Under the pieces are notes generated by a model. The model was not told the origin of the DNA. It made no database searches and worked only from the letters and a program-made list of their open reading frames with translations. A stretch of 64,000 nucleotides of DNA from Marinifilum caeruleilacunae (GTDB lineage: Bacteria; Bacteroidota; Bacteroidia; Bacteroidales; Marinifilaceae), in NCBI RefSeq assembly GCF_013141825.1, contig NZ_RZNH01000003.1, forward strand, positions 1 through 64,000, written 5' to 3'. The first letter of the stretch is position 1. Each line of letters starts with the position of its first letter. Shown here one piece after another: positions 17,413 through 25,548 of the stretch. Made by a program: the position numbers and the translations under genes.

Positions 17413-18825
17413 ATGAGAATTTCAATATACTTATCATTAATTGTAGCAATTGTCTTGAGCACAGCTTGTGAAGACGATTTAAACACAGTCCCGGAGGTGA
17501 AAAATACCAGTGCCGGATTTTATAAGACTGAAGCCGATATAGAGGCTGCGGTAAATGCTGCTTACGCAGGATTGCAAAAAAGTGGACTCTATGGATACAA
17601 CTATCACATTTTAATGGAGTGTAGGTCCGACAATACCTTTGAAGAATCGCCAACCAGTTCTGGTGGGTATGGCGATATTGATCTCTTTAACAAGAACACT
17701 TCAAATTCGGTAATCAAAAATACCTGGAGTCAGACCTACAAAACAATTCAGGCAGCAAACATTGTCCTGAATAGGATTGACGTGATAGACGACATGTCTG
17801 CTGATCTTAAATCAGCCAGGAAAGGTGAAGTAAAATTTATTAGAGCCTTACTTTACTATAATCTTGTTAACCTATATGGAGATGTTCCTTTGGTAACAAA
17901 AGAAACAACTGATCCAACAGACTATTTTGGACAGGGAAGAACACCGCTTGCCGAGGTATATCAACAAATCATAACAGATTTAACAGAGGCTGCAAGCGAG
18001 CTTCCTTCAACAAATGGTACAGGGCGTGCCACAAAAGGAGCTGCCAATGCTTTACTGGGAAAAGTTTACCTGACTATTGGAGATCCGGCAAAGGCCGAAA
18101 CTGCATTACGATCAGTTACAGGCTATAGCTGGATTCCAAAATATTCGAATCTGTTTGGTGTTGACAATGAAAACAATGCCGCTTCCATATTTGAAGTTCA
18201 GTATGAGTCAAATATCAATGGAAACAGTGAAGGAAGTAAATTTGCGGCAAAGTTCACTGCACAGGCAAATCCAGGTTCAAAAGGGAACAATATCATCACA
18301 CAGGATTTAATTGATTCATTTGAACCAGGCGACCTAAGACGAAATGAAATTATACCCGACCGCCAAAATTCATCTCTCTTTATATCTACCAAATATATAG
18401 ATGACAACCGAACTGTGCTTGAAGATGGGGCAAACAATGTGATTGTCTTGCGCTATGCCGATGTTGTATTAATGCTGGCCGAAGCATTAAACGAAAAAGG
18501 ATATGTGGCCGATGGCGAAGCTTTTAGCTTAATCAACCAGGTTAGAAAAAGAGCTGGGCTGGCAGATTTAACAGCAGCAACTGTAAGCAGCCAGGAGGCA
18601 TTTAGGGCAGCCTTGTTAAAGGAAAGAAGGCATGAATTTTTCTATGAGTGCCATCGCTGGTTCGACCTGAAACGCCTGGGAGATCCTGTAAAGGTTATGA
18701 ATGCACACTTTGCTGGTATTCCAGGTCGTAACATCACGATTGCAGCAACTGATTTATTATACCCAATCCCTCAAAATCAGATTGATACTGATCCAGATTT
18801 CATGAAACAGAATCCGGGTTACTAG
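17413..18825 (+). CDS. SusD/RagB-family substrate-binding lipoprotein (module B)
   Basis: 470 residues, about 110 shorter than the module A partner. The lipobox ends STAC (Cys19). Family marks: FYKTEADIEAAVNAAYAGL near the start, FIRALLYYNLVNLYGDVPL in the TPR-like region, and LLKERRHEFFYECHRWFDLKRL near the end. The C-terminus has the usual LYPIPQNQIDTDP...QNPGY. It lies 19 bp after SusC and 30 bp before a GDPD, so the enzyme is likely expressed with the transporter. Confidence 0.94.
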   Translation: MRISIYLSLIVAIVLSTACEDDLNTVPEVKNTSAGFYKTEADIEAAVNAAYAGLQKSGLYGYNYHILMECRSDNTFEESPTSSGGYGDIDLFNKNTSNSVIKNTWSQTYKTIQAANIVLNRIDVIDDMSADLKSARKGEVKFIRALLYYNLVNLYGDVPLVTKETTDPTDYFGQGRTPLAEVYQQIITDLTEAASELPSTNGTGRATKGAANALLGKVYLTIGDPAKAETALRSVTGYSWIPKYSNLFGVDNENNAASIFEVQYESNINGNSEGSKFAAKFTAQANPGSKGNNIITQDLIDSFEPGDLRRNEIIPDRQNSSLFISTKYIDDNRTVLEDGANNVIVLRYADVVLMLAEALNEKGYVADGEAFSLINQVRKRAGLADLTAATVSSQEAFRAALLKERRHEFFYECHRWFDLKRLGDPVKVMNAHFAGIPGRNITIAATDLLYPIPQNQIDTDPDFMKQNPGY

Positions 18826-18855
18826 AAGGGTAAATCTTGATTAAAAAAGTACCAC

Positions 18856-19956
18856 ATGAAACAATATTTGATATACCTGCTCACTTTCATACTTGCTTTA
18901 CCCGCATGCACAAAGGATGATAATGATGTATTGAAAGCATCTTTCACATTCTCACCGGAGAATGTTGTAGTTGGAAATGCAGTACAGTTTACCAACGAGA
19001 GTTTGGGAACAGATGAGTACACGGTTTATGCATGGAATTTTGGAGACGGTACAACATCCGATTCCAAAAATCCAATCCATACCTACCGGGATATTGGAAA
19101 AGGAATTTATGAAGTAAGCCTGACCATTAAAGGTGGCGGTACCGAAAACACCTTTAAGCAGGCCGTTCAGCTTTCCTTACCCGGAACAATAACAGGCAGA
19201 AAATCTTTAAAAGAAAGGCTTGCTAGCGATGCAATCGTAGTTTGTGCCCACAGGGCTTGTCATCAGCAAGTGCCGGAAAACTCTATTGCAGCCATACAAA
19301 ATGCTATTGATGCAGGGATTGATATGGTTGAAATTGATATTCGCAGCACAAACGATGGAGAATTGGTTTTGATGCACGATGCCACAGTCGATAGAACTAC
19401 GAATGGTACAGGAAAAGTTAGCAATCTGAGTTTAGAAGCAATTCGAAAATTAAAACTGTATGACAATAGCGGCAGGCTTACCGATGAACAAGTACCTACT
19501 TTGAAGGAGGTGCTGAAGTTGGCAAGAGGTAAAATCTATATCGATTTGGATATTAGTAAAAAAGCCACATTTGAAAAGGTGTACCCTCTTGTAAAGCAGT
19601 TTGGAATGCTGGAGCAGGTCATGTTCTATTCTTCCGAACTCCAGGTAATCAGCAATATGAGCAGTACAGATGATGAGGTATTGGCAATGCCAATGATTCG
19701 GGACGAATCCGATTTTAACACTTATTCCAATATGGATATCAATTTGCATGTGGTGCATTATTCCAGTAGTTCTTTTAACGAGAGGCTGGTACAAAAAGCC
19801 AAAGATAAAGGGTGGAAAGTTTTTGTGAATGCCTATGTAAACTCCTCTACTACGCCAAGCACAGATAATTACGGAGCAGTAGATAAGGCTCGTGCATTAG
19901 AAGGCAATATTATTCAAACCGACTACCCCATTGAAATCAAACAATATTTACAATGA
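18856..19956 (+). CDS. PKD-GDPD lipoprotein (module B)
   Basis: 366 residues. Lipid anchor at Cys18 (LALPAC). Residues about 28-108 form a PKD domain (VVGNAVQFTNES, YAWNFGDGTTS, NPIHTYRDIG), an Ig-like spacer or binding module. The rest is GDPD: CAHRACH (His132, Arg133) with Ala in place of the usual Gly, VPENS, MVEIDI, LMHD, DRTTNGTGKV and a terminal IIQTDYPIEIKQYL. Catalytic residues appear present. It is the only GDPD directly next to a SusD, taking the position of the EEP enzyme in module A. A strong inverted repeat follows the gene. Confidence 0.92.
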   Translation: MKQYLIYLLTFILALPACTKDDNDVLKASFTFSPENVVVGNAVQFTNESLGTDEYTVYAWNFGDGTTSDSKNPIHTYRDIGKGIYEVSLTIKGGGTENTFKQAVQLSLPGTITGRKSLKERLASDAIVVCAHRACHQQVPENSIAAIQNAIDAGIDMVEIDIRSTNDGELVLMHDATVDRTTNGTGKVSNLSLEAIRKLKLYDNSGRLTDEQVPTLKEVLKLARGKIYIDLDISKKATFEKVYPLVKQFGMLEQVMFYSSELQVISNMSSTDDEVLAMPMIRDESDFNTYSNMDINLHVVHYSSSSFNERLVQKAKDKGWKVFVNAYVNSSTTPSTDNYGAVDKARALEGNIIQTDYPIEIKQYLQ

Positions 19957-20010
19957 AACTTTCCCGGGCAATTAAAAAAATCGCTCACAAATGTGAATGG
20001 AAAGTTTCAT
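19953..20010 (+). terminator. Intercistronic inverted repeat after the PKD-GDPD gene
   Basis: ATGAAACTTTCC at 19953-19964 and GGAAAGTTTCAT at 19999-20010 form a perfect 12-bp stem enclosing a 34-base loop that itself contains TCACA/TGTGA. There is no T-run. The left arm overlaps the stop codon of the GDPD gene. Confidence 0.5.
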
Positions 20011-20038
20011 CAGGGAAATAAAAACAAATTGAAAACAG

Positions 20039-21541
20039 ATGAAAAACAAGTATAAGATAAGCGTAACAACACTGGCAATTTTAGCAATGAATTTGCTTCT
20101 GGCCTCTTGCGACGACGAACCTGGAAGTGTTCATACCATAGAGCCTACTGCTAAATTTTCGGTTGAAGCCGAGAAGATGGAAGCGGAACAAAAAATTATT
20201 TTCAAAAGCCTGTCAAACGACGAAGATGGATTTATTACATCCTGCCAATGGAATTTGGGCGATGGAACTACCGCAACAGGAGAAAAAGTAGAGCACTTTT
20301 ATGCTGTTGGTGGTGAGTATACAGTAAGCTTGGTAGCTACTGATAATACCGGAAGTTCGGGAGAAGCAGCAACAAAAACCATTACAATAGCAGATGCTCC
20401 TGCTGCCGGTAGCATTGAACCGGAGAAAGTCTGGAGTTTTGATTTGCCGGGCAAAGTTCACTACTCATCGCCCGCAATTGGAGATGATGGTACATTGTAC
20501 ATTGGCTTTAACCAGGCCACCCGAGAAAACGGCGGTCCAAACCTCTTTGCCATTAAAGACGGAAGCAAAGTATGGGAGCATGCCTTCCTGGAAGGGTCTG
20601 CAAACAAATCGGACAAAGTGAGTTCATCACCTGCCATTTCAGAAGATGGCTCGCTATACATGGCAAGCTTTTACAGTAGAAATATTTTCAAGTTAAATGC
20701 AGGAACCGGAGCTGTTGACGGAGAATTTTATACCGATGCAAGAATTAGATATTCCTGCCCTGTATTTGCTGCAGATGGAACCGTATACGTTGGTGGTTAC
20801 AGCAAAGGAGGGAAAGGCTTTTATTCTGTAAATGCACCATTAACCACCCAAAACTGGGTGTTTCAGGCTGGAGAAGATTTTAACTCTACACCTGCTGTTG
20901 CAAGCGATGGTACAATCTACGTAAGTTCAACCAACGATTATATCTATGCTGTAAATCCTGATGGTACAGAAAAATGGAATGCCCAATATGGAACCTGGAG
21001 TGCTACAGCAATAGCAATTGGTGCTGATGAGACAGTCTATTTTGCGGGAGAAACTTCTACAGGAGGGGTGTTAATTGCCTTTAATCCTGCTGATGGTACC
21101 GAAAAATGGAGGGTTGATTTACCTCAGAAAGTAAGTCATGGTGGTCCTGCCATTGCTAGCGATGGTACAATTTACCTTGGCGGATATGAAGAAAAACTAA
21201 AAGCTTACAATCCGGATGATGGTTCTGAGAAATGGTCTTATACCGCTAATGGTGCTATTGAAGTCGTTCCTGCCATTGATAACGACGGAAATATCTACTT
21301 CGGTGATAAGGCAGGCTTTTTCCATGTGGTAAATCCTGATGGTGAAAAGCAGAGAAAAACAATAAAAATAGGTGATGAAATAATCTCTTCGGCTGCCATT
21401 GATTCCAATGGAATCATATATGTGGCTGCCAACGAAGGAGAAATAGGGAAAGTTTTTGCCTACAGAACAGATGCCACCGGACCTGCAAGCGGCGGTTGGC
21501 CGATGTATGCCAAAGATGCAAAACATAGTGGAAGAAAATAA
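20039..21541 (+). CDS. PKD + PQQ-like beta-propeller lipoprotein (module B)
   Basis: 500 residues with a lipobox at Cys24 (LLLASC). A PKD domain (about 35-118: KIIFKSLSNDEDGFITSCQWNLGDG) precedes a beta-propeller of repeated blades marked by DGTLYIGF, DGSLYMASF, DGTVYVGGY, DGTIYVSS, DETVYFAGE, DGTIYLGGY and NGIIYVAAN, with several PDGTEKW-type turns. The blades resemble PQQ-like propellers, but nothing shows binding of PQQ; many such proteins are scaffolds or surface-binding proteins. In this locus it is best read as a surface accessory protein, in the place of the FISUMP protein of module A. Confidence 0.85.
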   Translation: MKNKYKISVTTLAILAMNLLLASCDDEPGSVHTIEPTAKFSVEAEKMEAEQKIIFKSLSNDEDGFITSCQWNLGDGTTATGEKVEHFYAVGGEYTVSLVATDNTGSSGEAATKTITIADAPAAGSIEPEKVWSFDLPGKVHYSSPAIGDDGTLYIGFNQATRENGGPNLFAIKDGSKVWEHAFLEGSANKSDKVSSSPAISEDGSLYMASFYSRNIFKLNAGTGAVDGEFYTDARIRYSCPVFAADGTVYVGGYSKGGKGFYSVNAPLTTQNWVFQAGEDFNSTPAVASDGTIYVSSTNDYIYAVNPDGTEKWNAQYGTWSATAIAIGADETVYFAGETSTGGVLIAFNPADGTEKWRVDLPQKVSHGGPAIASDGTIYLGGYEEKLKAYNPDDGSEKWSYTANGAIEVVPAIDNDGNIYFGDKAGFFHVVNPDGEKQRKTIKIGDEIISSAAIDSNGIIYVAANEGEIGKVFAYRTDATGPASGGWPMYAKDAKHSGRK

Positions 21542-21551
21542 TTGAATCACG

Positions 21552-21592
21552 AAAGCCCCTGGACTTCATTGTGGAGTCTAAGGGCTTTTTTA
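21552..21592 (+). terminator. Terminator-like hairpin after the propeller gene
   Basis: AAAGCCC at 21552-21558 pairs with GGGCTTT at 21582-21588; the stem continues inward with GACT/AGTC and is followed by TTTTAAT. It could terminate part of the transcription inside module B and lower expression of the downstream genes. Confidence 0.65.
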
Positions 21593-21605
21593 ATACTTAC
21601 ATTAA

Positions 21606-22472
21606 ATGCAAAATTTATTAACTGAGAGATATTTGTTAGGGATTGGGATTGTGCTACTTGCAAGTCTATGCCTTAATTCCTGTAAGCAGAATGAATCGAC
21701 AATCGAAAAAATTGAGTCTCGTTCGAAAAGCGAAGTCTTGGTTTGCGCCCATAGGTCTTTCCATAAAAATGCTCCTGAAAACTCCATGCAATCTATTTTG
21801 GATGCCATTGATGCAAAAGTAGATATTGTTGAAATTGATGTTCGCACAACAATAGACGATAGTCTTGTTTTAATGCACGATAAAACCATAGACAGGACCA
21901 CTACAGGCAAAGGAAAATTAAAAGATTTCACCTACCAGGAATTGCAGGCTTTCCAATTAAAAATGGGCGATTCTGTTACCACACACAAAATTCCGACACT
22001 TTACCAGGTTATGATCAAGTTGAAAGACAAACCTAATACAATCGCTAATCTTGACCTGAAAGGTGTTCAACCAGAACATTTAATCAAAAAACTAAAGGAA
22101 TGGGGCGTGGTACACCAGGTAATAAGCTATACAGGCTCTCAAAAAAAGACCATGGCAATTCTTAAAGAAGACTCCTTGTATGCTGCTATGCCCTTAATTA
22201 AAAAAGATGAGGATATTCTGTTTTATAAAGAACATATGAGTTCTCCCTTTATACATTTTACCGATTCAACATTTACAGAAAAAAATGTAAGACTGGCAGT
22301 AAAGAACAGGCAGTTGGGCTTTGTAAATATCCTTTGGAATCAGGACAAGGATCTTGTAAAAGGTGACTTTTCTTCGGTTGATAAAGTGATTGCCTTACGA
22401 CCTGCCATTATTCAAACCGATCATCCCAAATTATTGGTGGATTACCTAAGGTCAAAAGGATTGCATCGATAA
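21606..22472 (+). CDS. Glycerophosphodiester phosphodiesterase (GDPD) lipoprotein, small type, module B
   Basis: 288 residues. Probable lipoprotein (Cys26 in CLNSC). GDPD motifs: CAHRSFH (His49, Arg50) with Ser instead of Gly, APENS, IVEIDV, LMHD, DRTTTGKGKL, IANLDLKG, and the C-terminal IIQTDHPKLLVDYLRSKGLH. It is the paralogue of the GDPD at 7860, including its C-terminus and the hairpin that follows it. Both should cut glycerophosphodiester-like substrates outside the cytoplasm. Confidence 0.92.
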   Translation: MQNLLTERYLLGIGIVLLASLCLNSCKQNESTIEKIESRSKSEVLVCAHRSFHKNAPENSMQSILDAIDAKVDIVEIDVRTTIDDSLVLMHDKTIDRTTTGKGKLKDFTYQELQAFQLKMGDSVTTHKIPTLYQVMIKLKDKPNTIANLDLKGVQPEHLIKKLKEWGVVHQVISYTGSQKKTMAILKEDSLYAAMPLIKKDEDILFYKEHMSSPFIHFTDSTFTEKNVRLAVKNRQLGFVNILWNQDKDLVKGDFSSVDKVIALRPAIIQTDHPKLLVDYLRSKGLHR

Positions 22473-22488
22473 TTTACAAACATACAAA

Positions 22489-22595
22489 TGAAAGGCATGA
22501 AAGCTTATGCCTTTCATACTTCAATAAAATACTATTAAGCAAATATTTTTTAATCTAAAATGATTCGAATATGAAAACACGACAAACATTAACAC
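22489..22595. repeat. Conserved hairpin/leader patch, module B copy
   Basis: Counterpart of 8795-8902. The perfect 11-bp hairpin (arms 22489-22499 and 22508-22518) is kept, together with the AT-rich spacer and the first codons of the next gene. One base is missing in the spacer relative to module A. Confidence 0.75.
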
Positions 22596-23806
22596 AATTA
22601 ACTGTTGGCATCATCTTTCTTTTTTGTACTAACATGCTTTCAGCTCAAGTCGTCTTAGATATCACTAATGCAAACGATCATGATGCATATACTTATCGTA
22701 AAAATCAGAACTCTATGTCATGGGTATTGGATAGTGACGACAGTGGAATAGGTGCAGGATTCAGATGGTGGCGCGATGGTGGGCGTTATAAACAGACGCT
22801 AATGATGCGACTAAGCGATAATGGAAACCTTGGAATAGGACGTGGACCATCATTAAATCCGGAAGAAACTTTACATGTTAGTGGTAACTTAAAATTAGAT
22901 TGTTACGGTCCTGACGGAAAAGAAGGAAACATTAAAGGGGTAGATGCACTTGTCGGATATAATGATATCAGGTTCTATAGCACTCTAGCTAGTTATGAGG
23001 CAAGCCCCGATGTGGGGGCGCGCATGTTTCTGAGTGCAGATGGAAAACTTTCAATTGGAATGGGAGAACGACAACCGGATGAAAAATTACATGTTTATGG
23101 CAATATAAAATTAGATGGCGATAACAGTCAAGGAGACATTAGTGGTATTGATGAAATTAAGGGGCATGATGATCTTCGCTTTTCAGGAAATCCAAATGCA
23201 GAAAATCAAATGTACCTATCCTCCGATGGTAAATTGGGAATAGGATGTATACCTACGGTAGCTTTTGATGTGGTTGGACAAGCCAGATTTGTTCGAAATG
23301 AAGTTGAAATATGTATTTCAAACAACAAAAATCACAATCAAGGTTGGATAGGAACAAAGTCAAAACATAATTTAAATTTAGGCACAAGGGGCACCGCAAA
23401 CATTCTTTTAGACACTCTTGATAATGTTGTTATAGGCGGTAATCTTTCAAGAACCATAAATGACCGTCTTTTAAGCTCATACAGCCTATTTGTAAGCGGT
23501 GGAGGTATCCTGTCTGAAGACCTTGCAATAGCTTCCGCAAGCAATTGGGCAGATCATGTTTTTTCCGAAGATTACGATTTAAAACCTTTAGAAGAAATTA
23601 ATGCGTTTATTGAAGAAAATGGCCACTTGCCTAATATTCCTTCTAAGCAAGAGGTAGAGAAGGAAGGGTATTCCGTACATGATATGAATGTTCGTTTTTT
23701 AGAAAAAATCGAGGAGTTAACACTTCATATCATCAAACAGGAAGAAAAAATAAAAGCCATGAGTACACAGCTAAATGAACTTAATGCGAAATTAAATCAG
23801 GAATAA
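22571..23806 (+). CDS. Secreted fibre-like protein with Bacteroidota S74/tail-fibre-type C-terminus (module B)
   Basis: 411 residues. Signal peptide ends in MLSAQ. The body has repeated segments: LHVSGNLKLD ... GNIKGVDALVGYNDIRFYS and LHVYGNIKLD ... GDISGIDEIKGHDDLRFSG, each followed by MFLSADGKLSIG or MYLSSDGKLGIG, a typical beta-helical fibre pattern. The C-terminus has VFSEDYDLKPLEEINAFIE, GHLPNIPSKQEV, FLEKIEELTLHII and a coiled coil. It shares its first residues and C-terminal pattern with the protein at 8878 but has more repeats. Its stop overlaps the start of the next gene (TAATG), so it is translationally coupled to the large GDPD. Confidence 0.75.
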   Translation: MKTRQTLTQLTVGIIFLFCTNMLSAQVVLDITNANDHDAYTYRKNQNSMSWVLDSDDSGIGAGFRWWRDGGRYKQTLMMRLSDNGNLGIGRGPSLNPEETLHVSGNLKLDCYGPDGKEGNIKGVDALVGYNDIRFYSTLASYEASPDVGARMFLSADGKLSIGMGERQPDEKLHVYGNIKLDGDNSQGDISGIDEIKGHDDLRFSGNPNAENQMYLSSDGKLGIGCIPTVAFDVVGQARFVRNEVEICISNNKNHNQGWIGTKSKHNLNLGTRGTANILLDTLDNVVIGGNLSRTINDRLLSSYSLFVSGGGILSEDLAIASASNWADHVFSEDYDLKPLEEINAFIEENGHLPNIPSKQEVEKEGYSVHDMNVRFLEKIEELTLHIIKQEEKIKAMSTQLNELNAKLNQE

Positions 23807-25548
23807 TGCTTATAAATAATTATACAAATACGAAAATTAGAAGAGTTGTATATTGTTTTTTGCCTATATACCTGTTCTTATCTTTATCAATCTCATTCAG
23901 TCAGAGGCATTCGTATTCCTCCCCGGTAACATTAACGGGTAACAATGTTCCAATAGAGGACATGATAAAGTTAGATTATAAAGCACTTTATAATCTGGAC
24001 TATGATATGTCCGAAGGGATTATTGGTCTTACAAATGGAGGGCGAATAGATGTTAGAGTTTACGACTATGACCCATCACAAACAAATGGTAAAGGAGTTG
24101 CTATTTACGGGATATATATTACCGAAAATTCTCCTGACTCCTACAGCGAAAATCATATAAATGCACAGGTTGTATTATCGGGAGCCAATATCGATCAATT
24201 TAATATTGAAGCAGCTGGTAATGATATCAAAAAACGGGCCCAGGATGCAAGGGTGTATAGTCCCGGTCAATGTAATTTAGATTCCTGGACTGATACTTTT
24301 TTATCAATATGGTTTAATGATTGTGTTGGCAATTATGCACCTCCGGTTCAACCCGTGGTGGTAGAAGTAATAAGTTCAGCAAATGCTGAATTTATTAAAG
24401 CAAAAATCCCGGGTATTGGAATCATTAGTATTGATGATCAGAACATTGTAAGACGCCAGGCTGTTGCAAGTTTTTATGATTACTGCGAGGATCATGCTAA
24501 CACTCCACTTTGCCAATTGTTTCACAAAATTATGAATCCCAGCGATGACATCGATGAGGAGGATATTCTTATTGCTGCTCACAGAGGGTGGTGGGGATAC
24601 AATATGGGCGATGGAGATCCTGAAAATACCCTTGCTTCTTTAATTGCCGCACAGGAACAAAAAGGCATTAACATTGTTGAGATGGATGTTACTACAAGTG
24701 CAGATCATCAATTGGTATTGATGCATGATTATGTGATGAGTCGATTAACCAATTATACAGGCAATGAATTCTCTTTTCAATTGCCATGGTTGACCATGAG
24801 TCAATATAAAGTGCGAAAAAGAAACGAAAGTGTGAGTGATTTACCCTTAACACAATTCTCAGAAGTACTTTCTGAAGTTCATCACAGAAGTATGATCTTA
24901 ATGCTTGATATCAAAGAGTTAATAAGCAAAAAAACAGGAAACCAGTGTACTGCAAATTGTGATTTCCAAACCAAGGAACAAAAAAACAGAAGTTGGGTTC
25001 AAATTCTGCGTCAGAGCATTCGCCAGGCTGAATCATTAAATGCAAAAAAGAACTTAATCATTAAAACCTATTTTCACTATGATGATTTGTATGGGTTAAT
25101 TGGCAATCAGGTAGGAAATCTACTTTGGACACCAATGATTGTTCCCAATAACTTTAAAAATGAACACAAGCAACCGGATATTCAATTAATGGCTGATTTT
25201 ATCGATTCCTGGAATACCCCGGAGAATCAGCACATTGTTGCCTGTTTTGAAACCAATTTTTTTAGAGAAGATGATGTAATGTTACAACCTTTTACACGTA
25301 ACGGACACCATTACGATAATTTATTGCATTACATCTATGCCACAACAGGGAAACGTAGTGGGATATTTTCAGAAGAGCCTGTCGGTCCAAAAGGAACCGT
25401 TAACAGGTGGGGGGATTGGAAGGTGAAAGATGGCACTAATGACATCCGTGGTGATCATTTTAAACTGATGTCAGTTCCCTATGCCAATAAAATGTTAATT
25501 ACATCCGACCGATTGGATGTATGGCAGGAAATACAAAATATATTCTAA
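23806..25548 (+). CDS. Large secreted GDPD-family protein (module B)
   Basis: 580 residues; signal peptide roughly 1-32 (LSLSISFSQ). The N-terminal region (about 35-230) is related to that of the large GDPD at 9857 (AIYGIYIT ... VVVEVISS ... IKAKIPGIG). The GDPD domain follows: AAHRGWWG (His259, Arg260), DPENT, IVEMDV, LMHD and a final TSDRLDVW. The Asn-Tyr-rich segment after the HD motif replaces the common DRTT. It begins at a TAATG overlap with the fibre gene and ends at another TAATG overlap with the T9SS-tagged gene, so these three are made together. Confidence 0.88.
   Translation: MLINNYTNTKIRRVVYCFLPIYLFLSLSISFSQRHSYSSPVTLTGNNVPIEDMIKLDYKALYNLDYDMSEGIIGLTNGGRIDVRVYDYDPSQTNGKGVAIYGIYITENSPDSYSENHINAQVVLSGANIDQFNIEAAGNDIKKRAQDARVYSPGQCNLDSWTDTFLSIWFNDCVGNYAPPVQPVVVEVISSANAEFIKAKIPGIGIISIDDQNIVRRQAVASFYDYCEDHANTPLCQLFHKIMNPSDDIDEEDILIAAHRGWWGYNMGDGDPENTLASLIAAQEQKGINIVEMDVTTSADHQLVLMHDYVMSRLTNYTGNEFSFQLPWLTMSQYKVRKRNESVSDLPLTQFSEVLSEVHHRSMILMLDIKELISKKTGNQCTANCDFQTKEQKNRSWVQILRQSIRQAESLNAKKNLIIKTYFHYDDLYGLIGNQVGNLLWTPMIVPNNFKNEHKQPDIQLMADFIDSWNTPENQHIVACFETNFFREDDVMLQPFTRNGHHYDNLLHYIYATTGKRSGIFSEEPVGPKGTVNRWGDWKVKDGTNDIRGDHFKLMSVPYANKMLITSDRLDVWQEIQNIF

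Noticed and set aside
20039-21541. Quinoprotein dehydrogenase activity for the PQQ-propeller protein
   Set aside because: Only the repeat blades are seen; PQQ-binding and catalytic residues of dehydrogenases and a cytochrome domain are not, so a scaffold or binding role is preferred.
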